Positions 1-8,295 of a DNA stretch of 64,000 nt are shown in pieces. Origin of the DNA: Streptomyces sp. NBC_01224. GTDB taxonomy: Bacteria; Actinomycetota; Actinomycetes; Streptomycetales; Streptomycetaceae. The translations under genes were made by a program, and so were the position numbers. The notes beneath the pieces were generated by a model that saw only the letters and a program-made list of their open reading frames with translations, did no database searches and had not been told where the DNA came from. How positions within the stretch are numbered: the first letter of the stretch is position 1; each line of letters starts with the position of its first letter. The DNA is taken from NCBI RefSeq assembly GCF_036002945.1, contig NZ_CP108529.1:5451001-5515000 (forward strand), written 5' to 3'.

Positions 1-1
1 C

Positions 2-964
2 ATCCAGTCGTCCGTCCGCGCTGTCGCGGGAACACGGAGCCGGTGCGCACCCGAGGATGTGCACGCGTGGCTGGGCACCCTCGCATGCGGTCTCCAGGCG
101 CGGGGAAGTGGCAGGACGGATCTGGTGTTGTCCGAACTCGTACACTCCCCGGGGGCGGTGTGGGCGAGGCGGTTGTACGCCGTTCTGGTCGGGGTCTTCG
201 CGCTCGTCCCGGTTGCGCTTCTGCTGTCCGACGGGGACACGGATGCGGTGACCTGGGGGTTGTCCGCTGTCCTCGTAGTGGTGGGGGGCATCGGGTTCCG
301 ATATCTGCGTTCCAGCAAGATGAGTCTTTGGGGACGCGCCGACTTCGCCCTGCCCCCGTGGGGCAGCCCTCTGTGGCGGGTGGGGATGCGGCTGGCACGG
401 AGCGGGAGCGGGCGCTGGGCGGTGCGCGTCACCGCGATCTGGCCCGTCCTCGCCATGTGGCGGGCCGCAGCACCTCAACGATTCGGTGGTATGGAGAACT
501 GGCCGATGACCGTGGCGATGCTGTTCACGCCCGCGCTGTTCTTCATCATGTTCTCCGCCTACTTCCTCGGATCAGCGGCGGTAGGGCCGTCCGGCTGGCC
601 ACGTACAGGCGCTTTCTTCGCCCTGATTGTCCTGTGGCCCGCGGCTGTTCTGGTGTTCCTCAGCCGTTCAGCGGGTCTTGGGCCGACCGCCGACCTTCTG
701 ATCTTCGCCATATTCGGGTCGTTTTACTTTGCTTTGAGCGGCCCCACGGCCATGTATGCGTGCTGGCTACTGGTCAACTGCCGACGACTTCCGTTCCGCC
801 TGAGCCGCTTCCTGGAGTGGTCCCGGACGGCAGGACTGATCCGGGTGACCGGTGCCGCCTACCAGTTCCGGCATCGCGAGTTTCAGGAGTGGCTCACGCG
901 CCACCCCGTTCCGGCCCTCCCGACGCCGACCGCTCATCCGCCGATGCGAACAACAACTCCGTGA
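2..964 (+). CDS. NACHT-type membrane protein, C-terminal part (5' end outside window)
   Basis: The reading frame is open from the left window edge, so the first ATG/GTG inside the window need not be the true start. The first residues (EDVHAWLGTLACGLQARG) resemble the segment that follows the NTPase module in Streptomyces NACHT-domain proteins. About four hydrophobic segments follow (roughly residues 60-75, 80-95, 180-200 and 210-255 of the visible part). The tail (YQFRHREFQEWLTRH) is the typical C-terminal motif of that family. The NTPase itself would lie upstream and cannot be seen. NACHT proteins in bacteria often act in anti-phage signalling, but that role is not shown here. The last 71 bp overlap the convergent TetR gene. 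Family assignment is from remembered motifs. Confidence 0.6.
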   Translation: MQSSVRAVAGTRSRCAPEDVHAWLGTLACGLQARGSGRTDLVLSELVHSPGAVWARRLYAVLVGVFALVPVALLLSDGDTDAVTWGLSAVLVVVGGIGFRYLRSSKMSLWGRADFALPPWGSPLWRVGMRLARSGSGRWAVRVTAIWPVLAMWRAAAPQRFGGMENWPMTVAMLFTPALFFIMFSAYFLGSAAVGPSGWPRTGAFFALIVLWPAAVLVFLSRSAGLGPTADLLIFAIFGSFYFALSGPTAMYACWLLVNCRRLPFRLSRFLEWSRTAGLIRVTGAAYQFRHREFQEWLTRHPVPALPTPTAHPPMRTTTP

Positions 965-1502
965 GCGACCGGAACACCTCCTCCGGGTCCCGGCCGCCCA
1001 CCGCCCCCTCCAGATTGCCGTTCAGCAGCAGGGTGGCGAAACCGTGGGCCAGGGACCAGGCGGCGAGGCCCGCGAGCCGGGTGTCGTCGCCGCGTCCGGC
1101 GGTGGGGAGGTCGGTGACGCCCGCACGCAGCTCCGTCGTGGCGCGGGCCTTCGCGGCGAGCAGTTCGGGGTCGTCGGTGCGGTGGAGGTCGGGCTGGAAC
1201 ATCACCTGGAAGTGTGCCGGGTGGTCGGTGGCGAACCGTACGTACCGCACGCCCCGCTCCCGTAGGTCCGGGGCGTCGGCCAGTGCGTCGGCGAAGAGGG
1301 TGTAGCCCTCGGCGGCGATGGCGGTGAGCAGGCCCGTGCGGTCCTTGAAGTGATGGGCGGGGGCCGCGTGGGAGACGCCGGCCCGGCGTGCCAGGTCGCG
1401 CAGGCTCAGTGCACCCGGGCCCTCGGTGCGGATGACATCGAGTGCGGCGGTGAGGACGGCGCGTCGCAGGTCGCCGTGGTGATAGGTGCGCTCGTTGGTC
1501 AT
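894..1502 (-). CDS. TetR family transcriptional regulator
   Basis: A 202-residue protein with an N-terminal TetR helix-turn-helix: the region around residues 10-60 contains AALDVIRTEGPGALSLRDLARRAGVSHAAPAHHF, with the usual recognition helix and following H-F. The C-terminal part would be the ligand/dimerisation domain (TetR_C_33-like). It begins with ATG and is divergent from the SCO6745-family gene. The intergenic region between them carries two copies of a palindromic element that is a natural operator candidate. The C-terminus overlaps the end of the upstream gene by 71 bp on the opposite strand. It probably represses itself and the divergent gene. The ligand is unknown. Confidence 0.9.
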   Translation of the reverse strand: MTNERTYHHGDLRRAVLTAALDVIRTEGPGALSLRDLARRAGVSHAAPAHHFKDRTGLLTAIAAEGYTLFADALADAPDLRERGVRYVRFATDHPAHFQVMFQPDLHRTDDPELLAAKARATTELRAGVTDLPTAGRGDDTRLAGLAAWSLAHGFATLLLNGNLEGAVGGRDPEEVFRSLTELLFASADERSASGGPERGGA

Positions 1503-1521
1503 GTGCAGCAGATTACGCGGA

Positions 1522-1581
1522 ATCTAGTCATTGACAAGTTCAGGAAGGGGAGAGCACTCTTGGGATCTAGTCAGTGACAAG
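1522..1581. promoter_or_regulatory. Duplicated palindromic operator between TetR and SCO6745-family genes
   Basis: Two near-identical 17-bp elements, ATCTAGTCAnTGACAAG, lie at 1522-1538 and 1565-1581, exactly 43 bp (about four helical turns) apart. Each contains the perfect inverted repeat GTCA-n-TGAC, extended to six of seven matching positions on each side. They fill the divergent promoter region, so binding of the TetR protein to both on one face of the DNA is the simplest reading. Binding is inferred, not shown. Confidence 0.6.
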
Positions 1582-1608
1582 ATGCGTGACGCTGTGGAGG
1601 GCGGAGAC

Positions 1609-2475
1609 ATGTCCGAGGAGCTGGGCCGGGTGCGGCAGATGTGGCACCTGCTGGAGCCCCTGCATGCTGTTCTGTACTACGCGCCGGAGTCCTTCGAGGA
1701 GGCTGCCGGGCTCGGCTACCGCACCGATGAGCGCTGGCCGAGCTACTTCGCCTGGCGCGCCGCGCCGCTCGGGGAAGTCGGTACCGACCGGGTGGTCGAC
1801 ACCTTCTACAGCTTCAGCCCGGCGATGGTGCGCGAGTACGTCCCCGCGGCCTGGTCCGTCGCCTCTTCCGGCGCGGTGCTCGCCGCCCGGACGCGGGCGG
1901 TCGACCGTGCGTACCGGGGGTTGCTGGGGGAGCAGGTCGCCGGTCCGGAGCTTGCCGAGACCGCCGCGCTCGTTCGACGCGTCGCGGAGGCTGCCGACAC
2001 GGCCGGCCGCCCGCTCGCCGCGGCCAACGCCGCCCTGTTCTGGCCGGAAGAGCCGCATCTGGTGCTCTGGCAGGCGGCGACGATCCTGCGGGAGCATCGC
2101 GGGGACGGGCATGTTGCCGCGCTCGCCGGGGCCGGGCTCGATCCGGTCGAGTCGCTGGTCTCCTTCGCCGCCATCGGTGCGGCGCTCCCGGAGGTGTTCG
2201 CAAGCCGGGGGTGGGGTGACGAGGAGTGGCAGGCGGCTCGTCAACGGCTCGTGAAGCGCGGGCTGCTGACGGAGGACGGTACGGCGGCCGAGGCGGGGCG
2301 GGCGTTGCGCACCGAAGTCGAGCGGCGTACGGATGAGGCGGCTGCCGCCCCGTGGCGGGCGCTCGGTCAGGAGGAGCGGGAGCGGCTGGTCGAGTTGCTG
2401 GGGCCGCTCTGGGTGGCGGTGATCGGCTCCGGACTGCTGCCGTCCGAAACGACGCTGGGCATCGGGAAGGTGTGA
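1609..2475 (+). CDS. SCO6745-family (SalK-like) protein
   Basis: The start at 1609 is chosen because GGAGGGCGGAG lies just upstream. Earlier in-frame TTG/ATG codons at 1531 and 1582 overlap the operator repeats. The 288-residue product opens with VRQMWHLLEPLHAVLYYAPE, then YFAWRAAPLGEVG and VDTFYSFSP. These are the hallmarks of the large actinobacterial family named after SCO6745, some members of which sit in antibiotic gene clusters (SalK-like) with winged-helix character. The biochemical function of the family is not established. It is divergent from a TetR regulator with a shared operator region, so it is likely induced when the TetR ligand is present. Confidence 0.7.
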   Translation: MSEELGRVRQMWHLLEPLHAVLYYAPESFEEAAGLGYRTDERWPSYFAWRAAPLGEVGTDRVVDTFYSFSPAMVREYVPAAWSVASSGAVLAARTRAVDRAYRGLLGEQVAGPELAETAALVRRVAEAADTAGRPLAAANAALFWPEEPHLVLWQAATILREHRGDGHVAALAGAGLDPVESLVSFAAIGAALPEVFASRGWGDEEWQAARQRLVKRGLLTEDGTAAEAGRALRTEVERRTDEAAAAPWRALGQEERERLVELLGPLWVAVIGSGLLPSETTLGIGKV

Positions 2476-2605
2476 GCGGCCGGGCGGGCCGGGCAGTGTG
2501 ATTCCGGCCGCATCCTGCAGGAAGCGCACTCATGAACGCCCGTCAGCGGGGAAGGCGTCCGTAGGATTCCCGGGTTCGGCTTTCTCCCCGTCAGGACGGC
2601 TTCGA

Positions 2606-3388
2606 GTGATATCTCCCCGCGCATACCGAGTGATGCTGCCCGCCCTCAGCGTGGCGGCGGTGCTGACCCTGGCCGGCTGCGACCCCGAGCAGGCGGCCTC
2701 CGGGACCGGACGGAAGGGGGACGGGTCTCAGGCCGGCGGACAGGCCGTCACCGGATTCGGGGCCAGTCCGCTCGACAACGCCGACGGTACGAAGCCGGGG
2801 CTCGCACCGCTCACCTCCGAGGCGGACAAGGCGGCCGGCCGGAAGATCATCGAGAAGGTGGCGACGAAGGGGCGGGGGCCGAAGACCGGGTACGCGCGCG
2901 ACAAGTTCGGCTACGCGTGGAAGGACTCGGTCGACGGGATACCGCTCGCGAGGAACGGCTGCGACACCCGCAACGACCTCCTCGCCAGGGACGGCAAGGA
3001 CGTGAAGTTCCGGTCCGGTTCGGACTGTGTGGTCGTGTCGATGACCCTCAAGGACCCGTACACCGGCTCGACCATCGACTGGCGCAAGCAGCAGGCCACC
3101 AAGGTCCAGATCGATCACGTCATGCCCCTCTCGTACGACTGGCAGATGGGCGCCGCACGCTGGAACGAGGCCAAGCGGCAGCAGATCGCCAACGACCCGC
3201 TCAACCTCATCCCGGTCGACGGCCCGGCCAACAACGCCAAGCGGGACTCGGGGCCCGCCTCCTGGCTGCCGCCGTACAAGCCGGTCCGCTGCTCGTACGC
3301 GGTGCGGTTCGCGCAGGTGTCCCTGAAGTACGAACTGCCGGTGACGACCGCGGACAAGCGGACCATGCTGGAGCAGTGCGGAGGGTGA
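2606..3388 (+). CDS. Secreted HNH nuclease lipoprotein (GmrSD C-terminal / DUF1524 type)
   Basis: Starting from GTG 2606, the product has 260 residues with a short basic N-terminus, a hydrophobic stretch and a lipobox LAGC (Cys25), so it should be exported and lipid-anchored. The C-terminal half carries the DUF1524 HNH signature: IDHVMPLSYDW (Asp170-His171) followed by NDPLNLIPVDGPANNAKRD. That is the nuclease domain shared with the C-terminal part of GmrSD-type enzymes. No restriction-type N-terminal domain is present. This is a stand-alone secreted nuclease of a kind common in Streptomyces, perhaps for nutrient scavenging. A strong terminator follows. The start could also be ATG 2633. Confidence 0.85.
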   Translation: MISPRAYRVMLPALSVAAVLTLAGCDPEQAASGTGRKGDGSQAGGQAVTGFGASPLDNADGTKPGLAPLTSEADKAAGRKIIEKVATKGRGPKTGYARDKFGYAWKDSVDGIPLARNGCDTRNDLLARDGKDVKFRSGSDCVVVSMTLKDPYTGSTIDWRKQQATKVQIDHVMPLSYDWQMGAARWNEAKRQQIANDPLNLIPVDGPANNAKRDSGPASWLPPYKPVRCSYAVRFAQVSLKYELPVTTADKRTMLEQCGG

Positions 3389-3452
3389 TCGCGTGCCGGG
3401 GGATGCGGTGGAGCCCCATGTATGGGTGCGGCAGAGGGTGTTAACGCTCAGA

Positions 3453-3482
3453 CGGAACCCGCCCGGGTGAGGGCGGGTTCCG
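3453..3482. terminator. Bidirectional intrinsic terminator
   Basis: A perfect 12-bp stem (CGGAACCCGCCC at 3453-3464 with its complement at 3471-3482) encloses a 6-nt loop. It lies between the nuclease gene and the convergent lipoprotein gene, so it can serve both. There is no long T tract, as is usual in Streptomyces. Confidence 0.8.
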
Positions 3483-3496
3483 TGGTGTCGGGAGAG

Positions 3497-4234
3497 TCAG
3501 ACGGGTGAGATCTTCGGCTTCTTCGCCGTGAACGGCTTGTCGAACTCGGAGAACTCGACGGTGAGGGGGCGGCCGTCGCCGCGTGCTCCGTCCGTCAGGC
3601 GTGTCCTCAGGAGGTAGGGCCTGCCCTCGGCGGCGATGCTCGCCGTCCATGTCCCGTCGTCCGTCCTGCCGGTGACGGTCAGGGTGGGTACGGAGTCGAG
3701 CGTCGCCGGCTTCCCCTTGCGGGCCGTTCCGCTCTTCGACGCGAGGGGGTCGAGGAACTCCTTCCGGTCGCAGTAGCGCAGGGCCAGCCTCGTGTGCCGG
3801 TCGTCGGCGGGCGCCTTCACCCAGCGGCCCGTGAGCCTCTTGACCTCGGCTTCGGCATCCTTGCGCGGCGTGCCCGGGGCGGCGGCCGCCCGCAGCATCG
3901 CGGCGTCGGACAGGGTGTAGACCGTGCCGCCCGTCCGCACCAGCTCCATCGTGCCCGCCGCGCCCATGGACAGCGTGACCGTGCACTCGCCCCTGACGTC
4001 CGTGGCGACGAACGCCTCGACCGGGCCCTCGGAGGAGGTCGTCTCCACCGTCATACGTACCGACTTGGCGCCCCGGGTCGCTGCGAGGGCCTTGTTGACG
4101 ACCTCGGGGCCGGTCAGCCGTGCATAGGGAGCGGCGCTTCGTGCATCGTCGAAGAGCGTGTCACAGGCCGCTGTGGGGCCGAGGGCTGTCACGGTACAGA
4201 GAGCGGCTGCCGCGGTGCGGGCGAGTGGGCGCAT
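3497..4234 (-). CDS. Putative lipoprotein, LppX/LprG-like
   Basis: A 245-residue protein with a signal peptide ending in PTAAC-D (Cys24), a weak lipobox. The rest is a soluble domain with alternating beta-rich segments (VVNKALAATRGAKSVRMTVETTS, TVYTLSDAAML, WTASIAAEGRPYLLRTRL). This recalls the LppX/LprAFG-type lipoproteins of actinobacteria that bind lipids or act at the membrane surface. The similarity is of pattern only and no catalytic motif is visible. It lies 28 bp downstream of the DUF4190 membrane protein gene and may be cotranscribed with it. Confidence 0.6.
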   Translation of the reverse strand: MRPLARTAAAALCTVTALGPTAACDTLFDDARSAAPYARLTGPEVVNKALAATRGAKSVRMTVETTSSEGPVEAFVATDVRGECTVTLSMGAAGTMELVRTGGTVYTLSDAAMLRAAAAPGTPRKDAEAEVKRLTGRWVKAPADDRHTRLALRYCDRKEFLDPLASKSGTARKGKPATLDSVPTLTVTGRTDDGTWTASIAAEGRPYLLRTRLTDGARGDGRPLTVEFSEFDKPFTAKKPKISPV

Positions 4235-4262
4235 GGTGGTCGGCTCCGGTCGAGAGGGAAGG

Positions 4263-5099
4263 TCAGAGCTTCAGGTCCCACTGGGTGGCGTCGTACGTAA
4301 AGCCGGGGTTGACCTCGACGGTCAGGTTCTTGGCGTCCGCGGGGGCGTCGAAGGCGAACTGGACCGTGACCTTCTTGCCCGGCAGTACCGTGCCGCTGAA
4401 GCCCTGGCCGACCTTGCCGTCGAAGATCTGCTCGGCGTCCACACCGTCCTGGCCGGCGCGGGCCGTGACATTGACGAGTGCGGAGTCGAACTTCTCCTTG
4501 CCCGCGTTCTCGATGACGACGGCGACCCGGTAGGCCTTGTTGCCCTTGGTGTGCCCGGCGGCGTACGTGTCCGGGGTGTACGAGGTGGCGTCGCCGACCG
4601 TGACCGTCAGATCGTCGTCGTACACGGCCGAGTCACCGGCCTCCAGCGCCTTGCCGGTGTCCTTCTTCTTCTCCGCGCCCCCGCCCTTCGCGGAGTCGCT
4701 GCCGGGCTTCGGCTTCGCGGAGGCCGTGGTGTCCGACACCGTTTTGTTGAGGTCGTTCACCGCATCGTCCACGGCCTTGAACGTGATCACCGCACCCACC
4801 ACCGCGAGGATCAGCGAGATCAGGCCGAGGACGGCGCCGAAGGTCGTCATTCCCTTGTTGGTGGCCTCGCCGCGCTTGGCCCGGCCCCGGCCGGCCAGGC
4901 CGAGGATCAGGGCGATGACGCCGAGGATGCCCGCCAGCCAGAACATGAACGGGATCAGGCCCGAGACGGCGCCGATGACACCCAGGACGAGAGCGGCGAT
5001 GCCCAGTCCATTACGGGCCGGGCGCATGCCCGGCGTCTGGGTGGGGGCGTACGGCTGCTGGGGCTGGGGGGACTGCGGCGGCTGCGTGAACTGGGACAT
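4263..5099 (-). CDS. DUF4190-type membrane protein with DUF4352-like extracellular domain
   Basis: The start at 5099 has a good GGAGGG upstream. The 278-residue product begins with a Pro/Gln-rich cytoplasmic tail (about residues 1-30). Two hydrophobic hairpin segments follow (NGLGIAALVLGVIGAVSGLIP and MTTFGAVLGLISLILAVVG), the pattern of DUF4190. After a charged linker, a C-terminal beta domain (AVYDDDLTVTVGDATSYTP through KKVTVQFAFDAPADAKNLTVEVNPG) resembles DUF4352, an immunoglobulin-like extracellular domain common in Gram-positive surface proteins. No enzymatic role is indicated. Confidence 0.75.
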   Translation of the reverse strand: MSQFTQPPQSPQPQQPYAPTQTPGMRPARNGLGIAALVLGVIGAVSGLIPFMFWLAGILGVIALILGLAGRGRAKRGEATNKGMTTFGAVLGLISLILAVVGAVITFKAVDDAVNDLNKTVSDTTASAKPKPGSDSAKGGGAEKKKDTGKALEAGDSAVYDDDLTVTVGDATSYTPDTYAAGHTKGNKAYRVAVVIENAGKEKFDSALVNVTARAGQDGVDAEQIFDGKVGQGFSGTVLPGKKVTVQFAFDAPADAKNLTVEVNPGFTYDATQWDLKL

Positions 5100-5188
5100 G
5101 GCTGTGCCCTCCGGCAAATGCAGAGATGGGTGGTGAGCGGTTCCGTGCATCGCTCTCGTGTAGCGACAGGTCAATAACAACAGAGCTT

Positions 5189-5256
5189 GTGAACCGAGTC
5201 AACATGATTCACGCTGGATTGGTTGATGCACGCTGTGAATCGATGTCACGTGAACG
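5189..5256. promoter_or_regulatory. Cluster of GTGAAYC half-sites upstream of the methylase gene
   Basis: This AT-richer stretch between divergent genes holds GTGAACC (5189-5195), GATTCAC (5206-5212), GTGAATC (5235-5241) and GTGAACG (5250-5256). The middle two form a perfect 7-bp inverted repeat with a 22-bp spacer. It looks like a multi-site operator or promoter region. The protein that binds it is not known. Confidence 0.35.
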
Positions 5257-5332
5257 GGGTCGGTATGCTCGCCGACAACCAGTACGGGGACGACTGCCAG
5301 GACCGCCGGGATCACGACCAGGGAGACAGCCA

Positions 5333-7507
5333 GTGCCGGAGAACTCGACAGAGGTGACCGCGGCCGGGATCGCCCGGCTCGCGGGCGTGGGGCGCGCCGC
5401 CGTCAGTAACTGGCGCCGTCGCCATGCCGACTTCCCCAAGCCCGTCGGTGGCACTGAGACGAGCCCCTCCTTCGCGCTGCCCGAGGTCGAGCGATGGCTG
5501 CGGGACCAGGGGAAACTCGCCGAGGTCCCAGTCCGTGAACGGGTCTGGCAGCAACTCGCGGGACACCCGGCCGGCGCGGTCCCCGCCCTGGTCCACGCGG
5601 GCTGCGCCCTGCTGCTCCTGCGGAACAGCCCCACCGTCTGGCCCGAGATCACCGCCGTGTCGGACGAGCGGATGGCCGGTGTGCTGTCCCTCGCCCTCAA
5701 CGACGTGCTCGCCGCCCGCTTCGGGCCGGCCGCGGAAGCCGGACGGGTTGTTCACACCCCCAGCCGCGCGGAACTGCTTCCGTCCATTCCGCTGCTCCGC
5801 GGCGCCGCGGAGCTCGCTGCCGAGACCGGGGCCCGGCAGACCTTCGAGTTTCTGCTCGGCCGCCAACTGGACGCCAACCCGCGCCAGTACACGCTCACCC
5901 CGCCCGGACTCGCCGAACTGATGGCCGCCCTGGTGGAGACCGGGAAACAGCCCGCCCGCACGGTCCTCGACCCCGCCGCGGGCACCGGCGCCCTGCTGCG
6001 CGCCGTCGGCCGACCGACGGCCCTGTACGCGCAGGAGACCGACCCCGACCTCGCCGCGCTCACCGCACTGAGGCTCGCCCTGCTCACCGACTCCGACAAC
6101 AGCTGCGCCCTCGCGGTACGGACCGGCGACACCCTGCGCGCCGACGCCTTCCCGCGGCTCGCCGCCGATGCCGTCCTGTGCCACCCGCCGTTCAACGAGC
6201 GCAACTGGGGTCACGACGAGCTCGCCTACGACCCGCGCTGGGAGTACGGCTTCCCGGCCCGTACCGAGTCCGAACTCGCCTGGGTCCAGCATGCTCTGGC
6301 CCATCTGCGCGAGGGCGGTACCGCCGTACTCCTGATGCCCCCGGCCGCCGCGTCACGTCGTTCCGGCCGCCGGATCCGCGCCGATCTGCTGCGCCGTGGC
6401 GCCCTGCGCGCCGTCATCGCGCTCCCCGCCGGCGCCGCACCCCCGTACGGCATCCCGCTCCACCTCTGGGTGCTGCGCAAGCCGGGCAGCGGCCTGCATC
6501 CCTCGCCCGAGCTGCTGCTCGTCGACACCGCCGAACCCGCCGAATCCCTCTCGGCGGGCCCGGCGGCCGCCGCCCCGACAGGCGGACGTGACCGGCTCGA
6601 CTGGCAGGCGGTGCGCAGCGCCGTACTCGACGCCTGGCAGTCGTTCGAGGGCGTGGGCGTGGGCGTGGGCGTGGGCGAGGGCGAGGATGCAGGCATGGGC
6701 AGGCCCGGCCGGGCGGACCGGACCGGCCCCGGCCACCCGCTCGGTGGTCGCCCGGGCGTCAGCCGCGCCGTCCCCGTCATCGAACTCCTCGACGACGACG
6801 TGGACCTGGCCCCCGCCCGGCATCTGCCGCCCCCGGCAGCCGCGGGCGGACCGGCCGAACTGATCCGCGTACGGGAACGGCTCACCGAGACGCTCGGTCT
6901 CACTGGCACCCTCACCCCGCCGGCTGTGACCCTCTCCGACCCGGCCCACTGGCCGCTCACCACCGTCGGTGAACTCGCCCGCGCCGGCGCCCTCCAACTC
7001 CGCACCGGCGGCTCCGGCACCGGCCCGGTCCCTGTCCTCACGGAACACGACGTCCTCGGCTCCACCGCCCCCTCGGGAAGCCTTCCCGTCGACGGGCCCC
7101 CCGAGGAGCCGGTCCTCGTCGAGCCGGGCGATGTCGTCGTCCCCGTGCTCGGCGGCGGCTCCGTCGCCCGTGTCATCGACGACGCCACCGCAGGCGCCGC
7201 ACTGGGCCGCAACCTCCAGTTGCTGCGCCCCGATCCGACCGCCCTCGACCCCTGGTTCCTCGCCGGTTTCCTGCGCGGCACCGCCAACAACCGCCAGGCC
7301 AGCAGCTACGCCTCCACCGCCACCCGGCTGGACGCCCGCCGCCTCCAACTGCCCCGGCTGCCGCTCGCGGAGCAGCAGAGGTACGGGGAACGGTTCCGCG
7401 CCCTGGCCGAGTTCGAGGACGCGCTCCGGCTGGCCGGCCGGCTCGGCGGACAACTGGTCCAGGGGATGTACGACGGGCTGACGGACGGCACGGTCGCGCC
7501 GAGGTGA
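5333..7507 (+). CDS. N6-type DNA methylase with HTH and specificity-like domain, atypical motif IV
   Basis: GTG 5333 is preferred for its AGGGAG ribosome site. The 724-residue protein starts with a short helix-turn-helix (VTAAGIARLAGVGRAAVSNW). A HsdM-like core contains SAM motif I DPAAGTGALL (Asp213). Motif IV reads HPPF (residues 284-287) instead of the usual N/D/S-PP-Y/F. The C-terminal third (from about residue 540) resembles an HsdS target-recognition half, with LTTVGELARAGALQLRTG and the LPRLPLAEQQRYGERF ending. M and S parts are thus fused in one chain, and no HsdR is nearby. The H at motif IV makes catalysis doubtful, and it could instead be a DNA-binding regulator. A GGGCGT hexamer array encodes a Val-Gly linker near residue 440. 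Confidence 0.8.
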   Translation: MPENSTEVTAAGIARLAGVGRAAVSNWRRRHADFPKPVGGTETSPSFALPEVERWLRDQGKLAEVPVRERVWQQLAGHPAGAVPALVHAGCALLLLRNSPTVWPEITAVSDERMAGVLSLALNDVLAARFGPAAEAGRVVHTPSRAELLPSIPLLRGAAELAAETGARQTFEFLLGRQLDANPRQYTLTPPGLAELMAALVETGKQPARTVLDPAAGTGALLRAVGRPTALYAQETDPDLAALTALRLALLTDSDNSCALAVRTGDTLRADAFPRLAADAVLCHPPFNERNWGHDELAYDPRWEYGFPARTESELAWVQHALAHLREGGTAVLLMPPAAASRRSGRRIRADLLRRGALRAVIALPAGAAPPYGIPLHLWVLRKPGSGLHPSPELLLVDTAEPAESLSAGPAAAAPTGGRDRLDWQAVRSAVLDAWQSFEGVGVGVGVGEGEDAGMGRPGRADRTGPGHPLGGRPGVSRAVPVIELLDDDVDLAPARHLPPPAAAGGPAELIRVRERLTETLGLTGTLTPPAVTLSDPAHWPLTTVGELARAGALQLRTGGSGTGPVPVLTEHDVLGSTAPSGSLPVDGPPEEPVLVEPGDVVVPVLGGGSVARVIDDATAGAALGRNLQLLRPDPTALDPWFLAGFLRGTANNRQASSYASTATRLDARRLQLPRLPLAEQQRYGERFRALAEFEDALRLAGRLGGQLVQGMYDGLTDGTVAPR
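6649..6684 (+). repeat. GGGCGT hexanucleotide microsatellite inside the methylase gene
   Basis: About five copies of a GGGCGT/GGGCGA unit lie in frame and encode alternating Val-Gly then Glu-Gly in the linker between the methylase core and the specificity-like domain. Changes in copy number would alter linker length by two residues without a frameshift. Confidence 0.6.
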
Positions 7508-7626
7508 GCTGAACCACAACGGTTCCGTACAACCCGGGGCCGGTTGTCGGTGTCGCCCTTTACGCTCGGATGTGCGTACACGGAGCGTGTGCGCGGACGT
7601 TCACGACCAGGTCTCCAGGAGCAGCC

Positions 7627-8295
7627 ATGTACGCCCCGGGTCATCCGCCGACGCCGCCGCGCCGGGTTCCCAGCCGGGCCTGGATCGTCTCGATGCGTGT
7701 GCTGTTCGTCGTGCTCTCGGTGTGCTCGCTCGGACTGCTGCTGTGGAGCCCGCTGCTCCGCCTCGCGATCGTGCGCCGTCGGACGTCCGACTGGTGGCTG
7801 ACCGGGGCCGGGTTCGTGTTCGTCTGTGTGCTCCTGCCGATCCTCGGCAGGGACGGCAATGACGAGCCCGCAGGCATCGACAACATCCTCATACCGCTGC
7901 TGTTGCTGGCGATGGCGGCCGCTTCCGCCTACTACCTGGTCGGGGACATCCGTCACTACGAACAGCTCACGAAGCGGAACCTCATGGGCGGTTACGCGCC
8001 CTCGGCGCCGGGGTACGGATACGCGCCAACGGTGCCGATGCGTGTGCCCGCCCCCGCGCCCGTGCCCGTACAACGGCAGCCGCCGCGTCAGCCGATACAG
8101 CCGATGCAGCCGCCCGCCGCACCACCGCAGCAGTACCAGCAGCCCCAGCCGCACCCTTCGGCTCACCCTCAACCGAACCCTCAATCGCACCCCCAGCCGT
8201 ACCCTCAACCGCATGCCCAGCCCCAGCGCATCGATCAGGTCCGCGCCGAGCTCGACGAGTTGAGCGACTACCTCCGCAAGGAGGAGGGACGGTGA
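7627..8295 (+). CDS. Four-segment membrane protein with Pro/Gln-rich C-terminal tail
   Basis: The start at 7627 follows AGGAG. The 222-residue protein has hydrophobic segments at about residues 20-45, 55-75 and 90-105. A cytoplasmic tail rich in Pro, Gln and His (about residues 130-200, with repeated PQ/HPQP units) follows, ending in a charged helix (IDQVRAELDELSDYLRKEEGR). The stop overlaps the GTG of the downstream kinase by 4 bp, so the two are translationally coupled. It may be a membrane partner or substrate of the kinase. No named family recognised. Confidence 0.75.
   Translation: MYAPGHPPTPPRRVPSRAWIVSMRVLFVVLSVCSLGLLLWSPLLRLAIVRRRTSDWWLTGAGFVFVCVLLPILGRDGNDEPAGIDNILIPLLLLAMAAASAYYLVGDIRHYEQLTKRNLMGGYAPSAPGYGYAPTVPMRVPAPAPVPVQRQPPRQPIQPMQPPAAPPQQYQQPQPHPSAHPQPNPQSHPQPYPQPHAQPQRIDQVRAELDELSDYLRKEEGR

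Noticed and set aside
4298..4300. Apparent TTA codon in the DUF4190/DUF4352-type gene
   Set aside because: In the correct minus-strand frame the bases read TTT-ACG, so it is not a TTA codon.
5189..5205. Rex operator upstream of the methylase gene
   Set aside because: TGTGAACC is present but the second half (TTCACA) is missing at the proper distance.
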